The notes under the pieces were generated by a model. It made no database searches. It was not told the DNA's origin and worked only from the letters and a program-made list of their open reading frames with translations. DNA of 64,000 bases from Mastigias papua (lineage: Eukaryota > Cnidaria > Scyphozoa > Rhizostomeae > Mastigiidae): NCBI GenBank assembly GCA_964019165.1, contig OZ025267.1, forward strand, positions 17,394,079-17,458,078, in the 5' to 3' direction. Below, piece by piece: positions 1-10,072 of this stretch; the first letter of the stretch is position 1; the number at the start of each line of letters is the position of its first letter. A program made the translations under genes and the position numbers.

Positions 1-2
1 AT

Positions 3-2921
3 CCAGAATTAAATGATGATGAGAATGGAATATTGAATAGACTACTTGAAATAATGTCAAACAAAGAATACACGGAAATAACTTCATTTAAGAAGATAGA
101 TAGGTGGAAGCTGAATATTATTACGCAAAAAGTAAACAAAGTTTGTACTTATATTGAAACTGATAACATAACACAAACAAACAGTTTGTTGAGGGCTGCG
201 AGTACGCTGGTTGGAGAAAGATTAGGATTAACAATTAGAGGGAGAACTTATCAACAGAAAGAGCCATGGTGGAAAAGAAGGATCGAGAGGAGTATCAAAG
301 AACTACGCAAGCACATTAGTATACTAGATCGAGAACGAAAAGGAGAACTGAGATCGAGGATGAAGTATCTAGAATTAAACAAACAGTACAAAATTGATAA
401 AAAAGGAATCTTGATAGTGATAGAGGAATTGAAACAACGATTGCAAACCAAGACAGCAAAAATTAAAAGGTATGAACAACGAATAAACCAGTTTAGGCAA
501 AATCGCCTATTTAGTACAGACAAGAAGAAATTCTTTCAGGAAATTGATGGAACTAGTAGATGGGATAAGGTAGTACCGAATGCAGAAGAGAGTTTAATAT
601 TTTGGGGGGATATTTGGAGTGATGGTGACAGACACCATAATAAAGAAGCGGAATGGTTGAAAAATTTAAAGGAAGAATACAGTAATGATGACCTTGAGCA
701 CGAGAATGTGAGAATAACAATAGAGCAAGTAAAGAATGGGTGTCGGAAGTTTCCAAATTGGAAGGCACCTGGTCCTGATGGAGTGCAAGGGTTTTGGTTT
801 AAAAGAGTAACATCATGTCATGAGAGGATAGCAAGACAATTGAATATACTGATTATGAACAATGATACACTACTTCTAGAATGGATGACAGTAGGTAGGA
901 CTATTTTGTGTCAGAAAGATCCAACAAAGGGGAATGAAGTGAGCAATTTTAGACCAATATCATGCCTACCACTTATGTGGAAATTGATGACAAGTATTCT
1001 GGCAAACAATATGTATGCATATCTTGAAGAAAATAGTTTGCTTCCATCAGAGCAAAAGGGATGCAGAAGAAAATCTAGGGGTACGAAAGATCAACTGTTG
1101 ATAGATCAAATGATTTTAAGAGACTGTAAAAGGAGACACACGAATTTAGCCATGGCCTGGTTGGACTATCGAAAGGCGTACGATATGGTGCCCCATTCAT
1201 GGATTCTTGAGTGTATGGAAATGTTTGGTATTGCTGAAAATGTTAGGAAATTTGTAGCAGGTAGTATGAAGAGATGGAAAACAAAGCTTATATCATCGGG
1301 AGAGTATTTAGGGACAGTCAATATTAGAAGGGGGATTTTTCAGGGAGATAGTCTGTCCCCTCTACTTTTCGTTATTAGTATGATTCCTCTAACTTTGATA
1401 CTGAGAGGTGTTAATGCTGGATACGAATTCAAAGGGAAAAAAGCTAAAGTTATTCATTTGTTTTTTATGGACGATTTAAAGCTATTTGGTAGGACAAAAG
1501 ATCAGATTGATTCATTAGTAAAAACAGTGCATCTATTTAGTGGCGACATTGGTATGACATTGGGTGTAAACAAGTGTAGCGTAGTAGTAATGAAAAGAGG
1601 AAAATTGACTGAATGTGATGGAATTCAATTACCAAACGGAGAAGTTATAAAACAAGTTGAAAAGGCTGGATATAAATATCTGGGAGTGCTTGAGTTGGAT
1701 GGTGTTATGGAGAGTGATATGAAGGAGAAATTTCGCAAAGAGTATTTTAGAAGGTTTAAAGTAATATTCAAGTCAGGTCTAAATGATAAGAATAAATGTC
1801 TAGCTGCAAATATGTGGGCTGTATCGCTTTTGAGATACAGTGGAGGAATACTAAGGTGGACCAAAGAGGAATTGAAAAGAATGGATACAAAAACACGAAA
1901 GATCATGACTATTCATGGAGCATTACATCCCAAAAGTGATGTAGATAGGATTTATGTCCCACGTGGAAAAGGTGGCAGAGGTTTGATCAGTTGTGAGGGA
2001 TGCATTAGAGGTGAAGAAAACAGCTTAGGATGGTATATTAGGAATAGTTCAGAGTATATACTCCAGTTACTAAGTGAATCAAATATTATTGATACGGAAA
2101 CATCAACAGAGCCAGAAGAATTTAAGAAAGTGGCTATTGATGAGTTAAAAAACAAGTGGAGAGAGAAGAGAATGTATGGACAATTTGTTCGGGAGATCAA
2201 GGAGGATATAAATGAGAGTAAATCTTGGAACTGGGTGAAAAATTCAGATCTTAAATCAAGTACAACTGCATTGATTTTCTCGGCTCAGGAACAAGCGTTA
2301 AGAACTAATTACACAAAATTCCATATAGATAAAACATCTGAATCACCACTTTGTAGATTGTGTGGTATCAAAGGGGAAAGCATCTCGTATCTCATTAGTG
2401 AATGTAGTAAACTTGCCCAAAAACAATACAAGGAAAGGCATGACAGTGTCGCACAAAACATTCATTGGGAATTATGTGGTATGTACGGCTTTGAAAGAGA
2501 AAATAAATGGTATGACCATATACCACAGAGTGTCATAGAAAATGAGGAGACGAAAATTCTCTGGGATTTTACAATTCAATGTGATAGGTATGTTCAGAAT
2601 CGAAGGCCTGATATTGTTGTTATTGAGAAATCAAAGCAGGAGTGTAAGATCATTGATATTGCCGTGCCAAATGATAATAGAGTTGGAAGTAAGGAGCAGG
2701 AAAAGATAGAGAAGTACCAAGATCTCAGACAAGAGATAGCACATCTTTGGGGAATGAAAAAGGTTCAAGTGATTCCAATCGTGATTGGTGCTCTAGGCAT
2801 GATATCACAAAAACTAGAAACGTGGCTTGGGAAAATTGGAGTTAGTATAAGAACAGAGACATTGCAAAAGAGTACACTTCTTGGAACTGCTAGGATATTA
2901 AGAAGAACTTTAGATATGTAA
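3..2921 (+). CDS. R4/Dong-like non-LTR retrotransposon ORF (copy A), 5' end outside the window
   Basis: Single-ORF LINE protein with reverse transcriptase (RT) and a C-terminal restriction-like endonuclease (RLE). The frame is open from the first bases of the window, so the N-terminal Myb-like region is cut off by the window edge. Visible in order: a basic coiled region; the RT finger region with a WKAPGPDGVQG motif near nt 760; palm motif A (WLDYRKAYD) near nt 1160; the [13 protein letters not shown] motif near nt 1340; the catalytic FMDD box near nt 1470; a zinc-knuckle-like CRLC...EC near nt 2350; and the RLE core RPDIVV...IIDIAVP...D.R near nt 2605-2690, followed by KE..KIEKYQDL. The ORF ends at TAA, 110 bp before a (TAA)n run. 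Odd point: the knuckle histidine of the sister copies is tyrosine here (SISYLISEC). Assignment to the R4/Dong group rests on the RT/RLE layout and TAA target and is inferred, not searched. Confidence 0.85.
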   Translation, partial: PELNDDENGILNRLLEIMSNKEYTEITSFKKIDRWKLNIITQKVNKVCTYIETDNITQTNSLLRAASTLVGERLGLTIRGRTYQQKEPWWKRRIERSIKELRKHISILDRERKGELRSRMKYLELNKQYKIDKKGILIVIEELKQRLQTKTAKIKRYEQRINQFRQNRLFSTDKKKFFQEIDGTSRWDKVVPNAEESLIFWGDIWSDGDRHHNKEAEWLKNLKEEYSNDDLEHENVRITIEQVKNGCRKFPNWKAPGPDGVQGFWFKRVTSCHERIARQLNILIMNNDTLLLEWMTVGRTILCQKDPTKGNEVSNFRPISCLPLMWKLMTSILANNMYAYLEENSLLPSEQKGCRRKSRGTKDQLLIDQMILRDCKRRHTNLAMAWLDYRKAYDMVPHSWILECMEMFGIAENVRKFVAGSMKRWKTKLISSGEYLGTVNIRRGIFQGDSLSPLLFVISMIPLTLILRGVNAGYEFKGKKAKVIHLFFMDDLKLFGRTKDQIDSLVKTVHLFSGDIGMTLGVNKCSVVVMKRGKLTECDGIQLPNGEVIKQVEKAGYKYLGVLELDGVMESDMKEKFRKEYFRRFKVIFKSGLNDKNKCLAANMWAVSLLRYSGGILRWTKEELKRMDTKTRKIMTIHGALHPKSDVDRIYVPRGKGGRGLISCEGCIRGEENSLGWYIRNSSEYILQLLSESNIIDTETSTEPEEFKKVAIDELKNKWREKRMYGQFVREIKEDINESKSWNWVKNSDLKSSTTALIFSAQEQALRTNYTKFHIDKTSESPLCRLCGIKGESISYLISECSKLAQKQYKERHDSVAQNIHWELCGMYGFERENKWYDHIPQSVIENEETKILWDFTIQCDRYVQNRRPDIVVIEKSKQECKIIDIAVPNDNRVGSKEQEKIEKYQDLRQEIAHLWGMKKVQVIPIVIGALGMISQKLETWLGKIGVSIRTETLQKSTLLGTARILRRTLDM

Positions 2922-2960
2922 TCCTTGACGATTACCATAGTAATGAACCCTTGGGCCTGA

Positions 2961-2977
2961 GGTTACTAGTTGTAGCC
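2961..2977 (+). other. 3'-UTR hairpin of R4-like copy A
   Basis: GGTTAC-TAGTT-GTAGCC can form a 6-bp stem with a 5-nt loop about 40 nt after the stop codon. Equivalent hairpins with different stem sequence and loop TTGTT or TAGTT occur in the same place in other copies of the family, so it is probably a conserved RNA element, perhaps the template structure bound by the RT. Confidence 0.6.
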
Positions 2978-3031
2978 AGATCTAGAGGAAAACCTTTCCA
3001 GTATTATACTGTGAGCATTAGCATTAACCAT

Positions 3032-3049
3032 ATAATAATAATAATAATA
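3032..3049 (+). repeat. (TAA)n microsatellite at the 3' end of R4-like copy A
   Basis: About six ATA/TAA units directly follow the 3' UTR of copy A. On the sense strand of the element the unit reads TAA, as for all other R4-like copies here. Confidence 0.9.
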
Positions 3050-3098
3050 CTAATCAAACATTGCAGTCTATAGGATCCACAAACACACGTTCCTATAA

Positions 3099-3119
3099 TG
3101 GTGACGGCGAGACGTGACC
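3099..3119 (+). other. Putative tRNA primer-binding site
   Basis: TGGTGACGGCGAGACGTGAC follows the LTR remnant directly. The leading TGG matches the complement of a tRNA 3' CCA end. Which tRNA could prime was not determined. Confidence 0.45.
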
Positions 3120-3230
3120 AGAGAATCCTTCGTTGATCCAGCTTCATCAAGCAAGCACTCAAGCAGCAAGCAACAAACAGTCAACTTTCAACGCACTCGA
3201 CTCACTGTAGTGCCTAAACAACACAGCAAA

Positions 3231-3445
3231 GGTTCCTGGTCAGCCTACTCACAAAACCTCGCACACACTCGTCGAACGCCGACATTCAGGTTCCTGGTTG
3301 ATCCTACTCACAAAACCTCGCACACAATCGTCGAACGCCGACATTCTGGTTCCTGGTGACCCAACACATAAAACCTCGCAAATCACAACCGTCGAACGCC
3401 GACACGCTGGTTCTTGGTCATCCAACACACAAAACCTTGGCAACA
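3231..3445 (+). repeat. Tandem repeat, about 60 bp x 3.6 copies, inside the LTR-type element
   Basis: Units begin with GGTTCCTGGT at 3231, 3289 and 3348 and GGTTCTTGGT at 3409. Each continues with CTCACAAAACCTCGCA-like sequence and GTCGAACGCCGACA; the last is truncated. Unit lengths are 58, 59 and 61 bp. Short ORFs on both strands here are by-products of the repeat. Confidence 0.9.
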
Positions 3446-3741
3446 TCATTTCGTGGCCGCCTCATAAATTGACATTTTTATCGTATGTTTGGACATCTAC
3501 TATAATATATTACGTGTATTTCATACTGCTATTTTCGCTTCATATATTCGTGTATTTTCACTTATTATCTACACGTTTTCATGTAACTATTTATCATTAA
3601 CATAACTAGGGACACTAACGCTATTCTCGCATCTTGCCACTCATTATTCAATCTCTCCTACAATGTTTACACTCCTACACTGCTTTCTCCCTTACGGTTC
3701 GAATGCTTCTCATCCGCTTGCATTCTAAGGGGGGGAGCTCT

Positions 3742-4192
3742 TGTAGTGACACGTAAACATTGTGCACATAGGCCATTTCTTACTCAACACCGATTTTCTT
3801 CTTTTCATTCATTCACATTCACAACATCACACACCTGGGGCATCACCGTACGTCACTCCTGTCAGCAAACACCTGGTCATTCCTCTTCTGTTGTTCTCCA
3901 CGCAAACATCGCCACACGAATCTATTCACCAAAATACTAACAACAACCTAACCCTTCCTTTACTTAAATCATGTTTATTTTGGGTTGTTCTCTGTTTATG
4001 TATATATCACTGTTATTTGTAATGTAAAGTTCAGTCAGAGTAGAGTCAGAGTACCGTCAACAACATTGTCTCCTCTCTCTGCCTCCGTGTCCTCAGCACG
4101 TTAAATCTGATACGCACCAACATGGATCAACGAAGGATGTCACTGAACGAGCATTGCAGTCTATAGGAAGCAACATACTCACATTCCTATAG
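3742..4192 (+). repeat. 3' LTR of the short LTR-type element
   Basis: Starts TGTAGTGACAC after the purine tract and ends with the block shared with the 5' remnant. The terminal 40 bp can fold back (CTATAGGAA near 4170 with TTCCTATAG near 4184). The segment TGGATCAACGAAGGAT near 4123 occurs inverted at 3124-3140 just after the PBS. Confidence 0.5.
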
Positions 4193-4247
4193 ATGTTTGG
4201 AAATTACTCTCTGGAAAGCAGAGCTAGTAAATATACGCATGCGCGTA

Positions 4248-5040
4248 CTCTTAGGTGCCTAATTGCCGTCCCCCCCCGCTAATTAATTTTTGAAAATTTT
4301 TCCAACCCCCCCGCTCTTATTAGGACCCCCCGGCAATTATTTTTAACATATTTTGCTTTGTCACTTGACTATTAGAATTTGTAACAATTATCGCCCTTAA
4401 GAACGGAAAACGCCACAAGGATGTATCTTCAAAGGCGGAGACATTTCTAAGCACAGCGCAATGTCAGTCAGTTTGACGTGTTCTGAAACCATTTAGTGCA
4501 TATGATAGTCCATGCGATGCAACTATTCTAATAAATGATGGAAGACAACAATGAGTTAAGCAGAAGAAACTTTGTTCGTCAGTCGGAGAAGAATACATTG
4601 GCAGAGAAGCAAAAGCTCGTGGAACGCATTGAAATGTCTAAAAAAGAATACGATGCTCAAATGGAATGTTGGAAGGGAAAGACTCGATACGATGCCAAAT
4701 GCAAAAAGTTCACACCACAGGATATTGGGAATTTATGTTACACATTCATAGCTAAATAATTGTTCTATTGATATTGTTCAAACTGATTTTCCATTATTGG
4801 TTACTTATTACACTGAAATATTGAAGCCATAGTTGCTAAGGAAATTTGCTCCTTAAGTGGAGAAGGGAAACCAGCCTAGAGTACTTTTTAAAATCCATTT
4901 ATTAACATGATTGCACAAATCCAGCCCCCCCCCCTAACTGAAGTTTCCAAATAATTCCAACCCCCCCGCTAATTCCGACCCCCCCGTTAATTGAATTTTC
5001 CATAAAATTCCAACCCCCCCGGCAATTAGGCACTTAAGAG
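4248..5040. mobile_element. Inverted-repeat DNA element with TA target duplication and C-rich subterminal arrays
   Basis: The left end CTCTTAGGTGCCTAATTGCC and the right end, read on the opposite strand (CTCTTAAGTGCCTAATTGCC), form terminal inverted repeats. TA is present outside both ends (4246-4247 and 5041-5042). Inside each end are runs of 6-9 C alternating with GCTAATT/GTTAATT-like spacers, mirrored on the other side. The length is 793 bp and no transposase is recognisable. The TA duplication suggests mobilisation by a Tc1/mariner-type or other TA-specific transposase; the superfamily is not resolved. Confidence 0.7.
4535..4759 (+). CDS. Small ORF (74 aa) inside the TA-flanked element, unknown
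   Basis: ATG ORF in the middle of the inverted-repeat element. The product is lysine- and glutamate-rich and hydrophilic (EKNTLAEKQKLVERIE) with a likely short coiled coil, and has no signal peptide or membrane segment. I do not recognise it. The ATG context is AT-rich and nothing proves translation; it could be a captured exon or chance. Confidence 0.25.
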   Translation: MMEDNNELSRRNFVRQSEKNTLAEKQKLVERIEMSKKEYDAQMECWKGKTRYDAKCKKFTPQDIGNLCYTFIAK

Positions 5041-5042
5041 TA

Positions 5043-5699
5043 ACCACTGGAACGTGCGAGTCGAATTTCCCAATTCCTGAGTGTACGTTTTTGCTTGGAC
5101 ACCCCTCTGAAAAAGGCTCAATCGCCAGAGTGATGCGAAGTGTTACACCAATCTGTAAATTCGTGGTAAGCATCTTAGCTTCTTCCCAACTTCTTTAGAA
5201 TATACCTGTTTTCTGATTCTATTTTAATTCTCATCGTAGACTTTTGTAGGAAGTTTGAGCGCCAAACTATTCCGCAAAATCCTACTGCGAGAGACTTTTT
5301 AGCTGTTCCAGAGAGAAAACTGTGAATAATCTTCTCCACATCGGCCTAGCATATTAAAAATAACTTTTTACTACTACTAGCACTCATTTTTATCGCTCTC
5401 CCAAGTATAAATTCGAGGCGCAATACCTGTTTACATTCGTATACGTGACTTTTAGCCCTATCGGCAAACCACAGTAGCCAAACCCCCCTCGTAATTTTCT
5501 CGGGACGGCCCCAATATGAGCGGTCCTTTTCAAAGCTCAAGGTAATGAAATCGAACTTCTGAGCAGTAGCAGACCCAGGGAGGTGCATGGGGATAACTAC
5601 ATAACTCACATGTTTGAAGCTGACAAGCTTATTGCATCTATCGTTTTTCATATAGAATGAACAAATTATATATCTGGTACACACTGATGTCATATATTA
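5043..5699. other. Unassigned interval
   Basis: About 650 bp between the TA-flanked element and the 3' end of R4-like copy B. I see no credible ORF, tandem repeat or recognisable transposon end. The short minus-strand ORF here has no recognisable motif. Confidence 0.5.
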
Positions 5700-7218
5700 T
5701 TTGTCTTTCTATCAGTGGAGTTATCTTCTTGAGCTTTGACAACAACAAGTTTCTTCAAATCTCAAGCACTTTCCTCAGGATTCAGGCTGAGTGCAATAAC
5801 ACAGTCTTTTGCAACTCTACTATCTTGGTATTTATTCCAATCTCCTTCAGTCTTTTTGGCAATCTTGATGGTGTTGTTCCGAGTGCTCCAACTATAACTG
5901 GAATTACTTTCACATTTTTATTCCACAGCTTCTTCAGTTCCCTTGCCAAATCTTGGTACTTCTGTATCTTTTCCTTTTCTTTTTCATCAACCCTGGTATC
6001 ATATGGAACAGCGAAGTCAATAATTTGGCACTTGTTGCTTTTCTTCTCAACTATGATCATATCAGGTCATTTTGCTTCGATTACATGGTCTGTCTGTATT
6101 GAAAAGTCCCACAGGATTTTGTACTCTTCATTTTCACATATTGCTTGTGGCTCATGCTCATACCATTTCGCTTTCGCTTCGAGACCATACTTCCTACATA
6201 CCTCCCAATGTATTTTCTTTCCCATCCAGTCGTGTCTGCATTTATATTCTTTTTGTGACAGTTTACTACATTCACTTAGAAGGTGACTGATGCTCTCATC
6301 TGCTTTCCCGCACATTCTACACTTGCTATCTTCTTGTGACTTATCTATTTTTGCTTTCACTAGATTTGTTCTCAATGCCTGTTCTTGTGCTGCCATTATA
6401 AGGGATTCGGTTTCTCTCTTGAGGGTTCCATCTGTTAGCCATGACCATTGGTCTTTATCTGCTAACTCTTCTGTTTGTCTGAGGAACTGTCCATGAAATG
6501 TTTTTTCTTTCCATTTGGTTTTCCGTTCCAGTCGGGTCCTTTTTTAAATTCATTTCCTGTGTCAATTTTCGTATTCTCATTATCCCCTCTGGCTGCGATT
6601 ATCAGTCGCTCTTTGCTTTCTTTAACGTATCTTTCTAGACCAATTTTAGCTAGAACAGTATCTTCAACACACAAAAGTCCTCTTCCACCTTCCTTTCTGG
6701 GTATATACGTCCTATCTACATTACTCCGTGGGTGTAGTCCATTGTGCATAGTTAAGAGTTTCCTAGTTCTTCGATCCATCCATTGAAGCTCGGTTTTTGT
6801 CCAGTTGAGGAAAGCAGCTGAATATCTCAATACAGGAATGACCCATGAATTTATACCCTTAATGATATTATCTCCATTCAACTTTGTCCCTAGAATCTTT
6901 CTTACTCTTCTCTTATATTCATTGCTTACGTTTCTTTTCATTTCCTTTTCTTGCACTTCATCTATTTGCAATAAACCCAAATACTTGTATCCTTCTCCTT
7001 CCTTCAATGATTTAATCACTATATTATCTGGTAACTTGATTCCATCTGATGTGGTCTTTTTCCCTCTTTTTATTACTAACATTGAACACTTTTCAATCCC
7101 AAAATCCATGCCGATGTCTTTGCTAAACACTTTAACTGTCTGTACTAGTGAATCAAGTTCTTTCTCGTTCTCTGCATACAGTTTGAGTTCATCCATGTAA
7201 AGCAGATGGTTAATAACA
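5700..7218 (-). pseudogene. R4/Dong-like LINE fragment (copy B), 5'-truncated and frameshifted
   Basis: Reading from 7218 down: the copy starts inside the RT at the catalytic box, here YMDE instead of YMDD; then RT thumb/connector (7196-6462), a zinc knuckle CRMCGKADESISHLLSEC (6396-6067 reading) and the RLE with DFAVPYDTRVDEKEKEKI (6060-5782). These pieces lie in different frames, and the RLE's RPD motif falls across a frame break around 6060, so several indels have accumulated. The closest relative in the window is the intact copy at 27164-30571. The 3' UTR near 5735 keeps the AACAA loop core of the family hairpin with a damaged stem. Confidence 0.8.
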
Positions 7219-7284
7219 AATTATTATCATCATTAGAGAGATATGTATTTGTATGTTTAGTTTATATATGTCAAAGTTTAAAAC

Positions 7285-7304
7285 TATTATTATTATTATT
7301 ATTA
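7285..7304 (+). repeat. (TTA)n microsatellite, 5' junction of C2H2-finger LINE copy C
   Basis: About six ATT units end directly at the 5' end of the following element. The 66 bp between copy B and this run hold nothing recognisable. Confidence 0.9.
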
Positions 7305-7439
7305 GTCGTCGAATGGTGGCGTGCAGACGTCACTGTACACGGCTCTCGATTAATCGTTGTTATTTTAGCCTGAATAACTTTATTCGATATCAAACTTACA
7401 CAAATTTATTCATCTGATGTCAAGTTCACCGAATTTATT

Positions 7440-9813
7440 ATGGGTGGATTGAATCTATTCTGGATGTTGGCTTTCTTCGTTGTTTGCGCGTTCTGTGGCA
7501 AAGAGTTTCAATCCCTAGGCCGTCATTCATGGCGCTGCAAGAAAAGGTTTGATAGTAATGTTAATGGTCCCAACGGAGCAATCAACAGTGCATTGATTGA
7601 TACCGGGATTGACTCCAATAGTCGTTCTCAGTTAAAGTGCTGCTGTGGCAAAGTTTGCAAAAATATGAGAGGTTTAAAATTACATCAACGAAGCTGCAGA
7701 ATCACAAAGGATTTTGATGACACAGAGCTATTTGAAGAGATTTTCGAAGGTTCGAATTCCGATGAAGACCTGAATAATGATATTTTGCTAACGGATTTCT
7801 TTGATTTAAAACCAGGCGTTCGTTTACCCAAGACTGAGGATCAATGGAAACTTGCAAACATATATTTTCAATCGACGTTTTCAAACCTTACGTTCCGTCC
7901 GGAGTCTATAGACGCCAATATCACTTTCATGAACACTACAATATACAATTACTTCAGAGATACTTATGGAATTATTGAAGATCCTGTTAACACTGAACTC
8001 AAAGATAAATATAAGGACAGCAGTAATAGAGTTCTAAAAAGGGACCTGAAAAATCTTAAGAACATCAACGCTCCTGTACATGAAATACAATATGTTGCCC
8101 GGTTATTACGAGGTAGACTTGCTAACCCTAAATCCACTGGCACCTCTATCGCCTTTACAGATCATGACAAGTCCATCACCAAAAGCTTTTGGGGCTATGT
8201 TAAGCGCACAATACAAAATAAACCAACATTTCTTCCATCATTCTCGCTTGATTCTTGCAATAAATACTTTTTGAGTTTATTCTCAGCAAAAGCACCTAAT
8301 AGAAGTTTTCCTATTCCTTCTTGGATCCCTTCGTTTGCTACCCCCGTCCATCCATTTAATTTACAGCCCCCGTCGTATCAGAAAATAACCTCAGTTATTC
8401 AGCGTATGAAGGCTTCTAGTTCTCCGTCTCCACTTGACAGAATTTCTATCATATGTTTTAAGCGTTGCCCGTATCTTCGTTCTGTTTTAATGGAGCTGAT
8501 TAAAAACATTTGGTCTTCTGGTTGTATACCTTCTGAATGGAAGAAAGCTTGCACCATCTTGATCCATAAGAAAGGGGGTACAAATGATCCAGCTAACTTC
8601 AGACCAATTACATTGCAGTCAGTTGGCCTTAAAATCTTCACATCCTGTCTTCGTGATTCTATTTTTGATTTTCTCAAGATAAATGGTTTTGTTGGAAGCA
8701 AAATTCAAAAAGGCTTTACTCATAAGGTATCTGGTTACTCATAAGGTAACTTGGGTTACCGAGAACCTTGACAACCTAGTTTCCAAGTATATCCGTCAGT
8801 GGCTCGATCTTCCCGTTAGTGCCACCTTGAGTAGCATAATACTCTCTAAAAACCAGTTTGGTCTAAATATGATTCTTCCTTCGATGAAATTTTCACAGTG
8901 CCAAACTGTTTTTCGAAATTCTCGTCGATCCTCTCCTAATGATGAAATTAAGTCTTTATGGAAAAGTACCAGTAGTGGCATGAACATCCAGTATGACGTA
9001 TATAAGAATACTAAAGATGTATTAAAAGCAGTTCGCTCTGAGCATAAGCATCGTTTGCAGACACAACTACAATCTCAAGGAGCCATTCTTTCTTTTGTTC
9101 TCGATCATTCTCTTACTGTGACTAAATCCATATGGACTTCAGTTCAGAGCAAGATGCCTAAAAATATATTCAACTTTACAATAAGGTACCTCAACAATTC
9201 ACTTTCCACTCGCAACAACCTTAAAAAATGGAATTTCGCACAGTCCTCAGAATGCTCTTTCTGTCATTTACAAGAAACTCTTCTTCATGTTGTAGCAGGT
9301 TGTAAATCTTACTTAGAAGAGGGTCGTTACACCTGGCGGCACAACTCTGCATTACAACTCTTGGCTAACTATTTTAGAGCATGTCCAGGAGCATCTCTTT
9401 ACGTTGATCTCCCATGCTTTCATTCTCCTTCCATAATAACGGGAGACAATTTTCGTCCTGATCTTGTTTTTGTATCGCCTGACAACAAGATTTACATTCT
9501 CGAACTTACAGTTGGTTTTGAAACCAACCTAGAAGTGAACGCTGAGCGCAAGAGAGCTAAATATCAATCCCTTATGGAAACACTTAAATCCAAATATACA
9601 GATGTTAAGTTTGTCAATCTTTCTATCAGTTCTCTTGGAATTTTTGGCCTTTCTTGCTCTTCTTTTATTGAAATGTGCGATGCTCTAGCTGTTGATATGC
9701 GACACCGGCGCTACCTAATCTCAAAACTCTCTAATACCATCATTCGAACGACTTATTACATCTTTTGCCGTAGAAACAAGCTGTGGAATAGTCCAGAACT
9801 TCTTTCCATCTAA
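7440..9813 (+). pseudogene. C2H2-finger RLE-type LINE ORF (copy C) lacking the RT catalytic core
   Basis: The N-terminal part (7440-8744) has two zinc-finger-like motifs, CAFCGKEFQSLGRHSWRC and CCCGKVCKNMRGLKLHQRSC, a linker, and the start of the RT with KKACTILIHKKGG and ANFRPITLQ, stopping after KGFTHKVSG. The C-terminal part (about 8745-9813, another frame) resumes at WVTENLDNLVSKYIRQWLDL and carries the knuckle CSFCHLQETLLHVVAGC and the RLE RPDLVFV...YILELTVGFETN. Compared with copy J, about 260 residues including the FADD box are missing, so the copy cannot encode an active RT. The junction carries a duplicated TTACTCATAAGGTA. The family resembles R2/HERO-type RLE elements; the clade is not resolved without a tree. 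Confidence 0.8.
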
Positions 9814-9907
9814 GATGCAATCCATTGTAGCTTTTTTTTTTTATTATCCGTGTTTTAACTTTTGTTATCGTTAGTTATTTGTTTTATTGTTATCAGGCTA
9901 GCCAATT

Positions 9908-9933
9908 GTAACTACCTTTTTAAGTGAGGTTAC
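9908..9933 (+). other. 3'-UTR hairpin of C2H2-finger LINE copy C
   Basis: GTAAC (9908-9912) can pair with GTTAC (9929-9933) around a loop containing TACC...AAGTGAG. Copies H, I and J have a hairpin in the same place with different, still complementary stems and a similar loop (TGCC/TACC then GTGAG or GAG). Confidence 0.55.
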
Positions 9934-10031
9934 CATTGTATGTAGCGGAATATAAAATGAAAGTCTCCATTATGTATACAGTCAGCATTTGCTCAGGCTG
10001 GTTGAATTGCCGTTACTACATCTGTTAGGCG

Positions 10032-10048
10032 GGTTATAACAAATAACC
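10032..10048 (-). other. 3'-UTR hairpin of R4-like copy D
   Basis: On the sense (minus) strand: GGTTAT-TTGTT-ATAACC, a perfect 6-bp stem 25 nt after the stop codon. It matches copies A, E2, F1, F, L and G in loop and position, with compensating stem changes. Confidence 0.65.
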
Positions 10049-10072
10049 AAGGGCTAACAGGAAATACTTTGT

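Larger units (their letters stand above)
3057..4192 (+). mobile_element. Short non-coding LTR-type retroelement, 5' LTR truncated
   Basis: The end of the element (4152-4192) repeats the start (3060-3097): both carry CATTGCAGTCTATAGGA followed by a diverged stretch and TTCCTATA. Right after the first copy comes TGGTGACGG (3099), shaped like a primer-binding site, and a purine tract (3728-3740) lies just before TGTAGTGACAC (3742). This is the order expected for 5' LTR remnant, PBS, internal region, PPT and 3' LTR. The internal region is about 630 bp, has no credible gag or pol ORF and contains tandem repeats, so the element must have been moved by another element's proteins. The 5' LTR is cut to about 40 bp next to the end of R4-like copy A. 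The LTR does not end in the usual CA, so the exact border is uncertain. Confidence 0.55.
7305..9970 (+). mobile_element. C2H2-finger RLE-type LINE, copy C, nearly full span with internal deletion
   Basis: The 5' end TCGTCGAATGGTGGCGT resembles the 5' end of copy J at 39149 (ATCGAGCAATGGCGT), and both begin right after a TTA/ATC-type microsatellite. The 3' UTR ends with TATAAAATGAAAGTCTCC, matching the TATGAAGTTT-type 3' ends of copies H, I and J. So both ends are preserved although the coding region has lost its middle. Confidence 0.75.

Noticed and set aside
251..2200. Minus-strand ORFs of 70-93 codons opposite R4-like copy A
   Set aside because: They are antisense shadows of the long plus-strand ORF and contain no motifs; the same holds for most short ORFs opposite the other LINE copies.
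3114..3600. ORFs over the 60-bp repeats in the LTR-type element
   Set aside because: They exist in both directions and follow the tandem repeat; no gag-like or other domain is present.
5657..6286. 209-codon plus-strand ORF
   Set aside because: It is antisense to the RLE and knuckle region of R4-like fragment B, whose minus-strand frames give clear homology.
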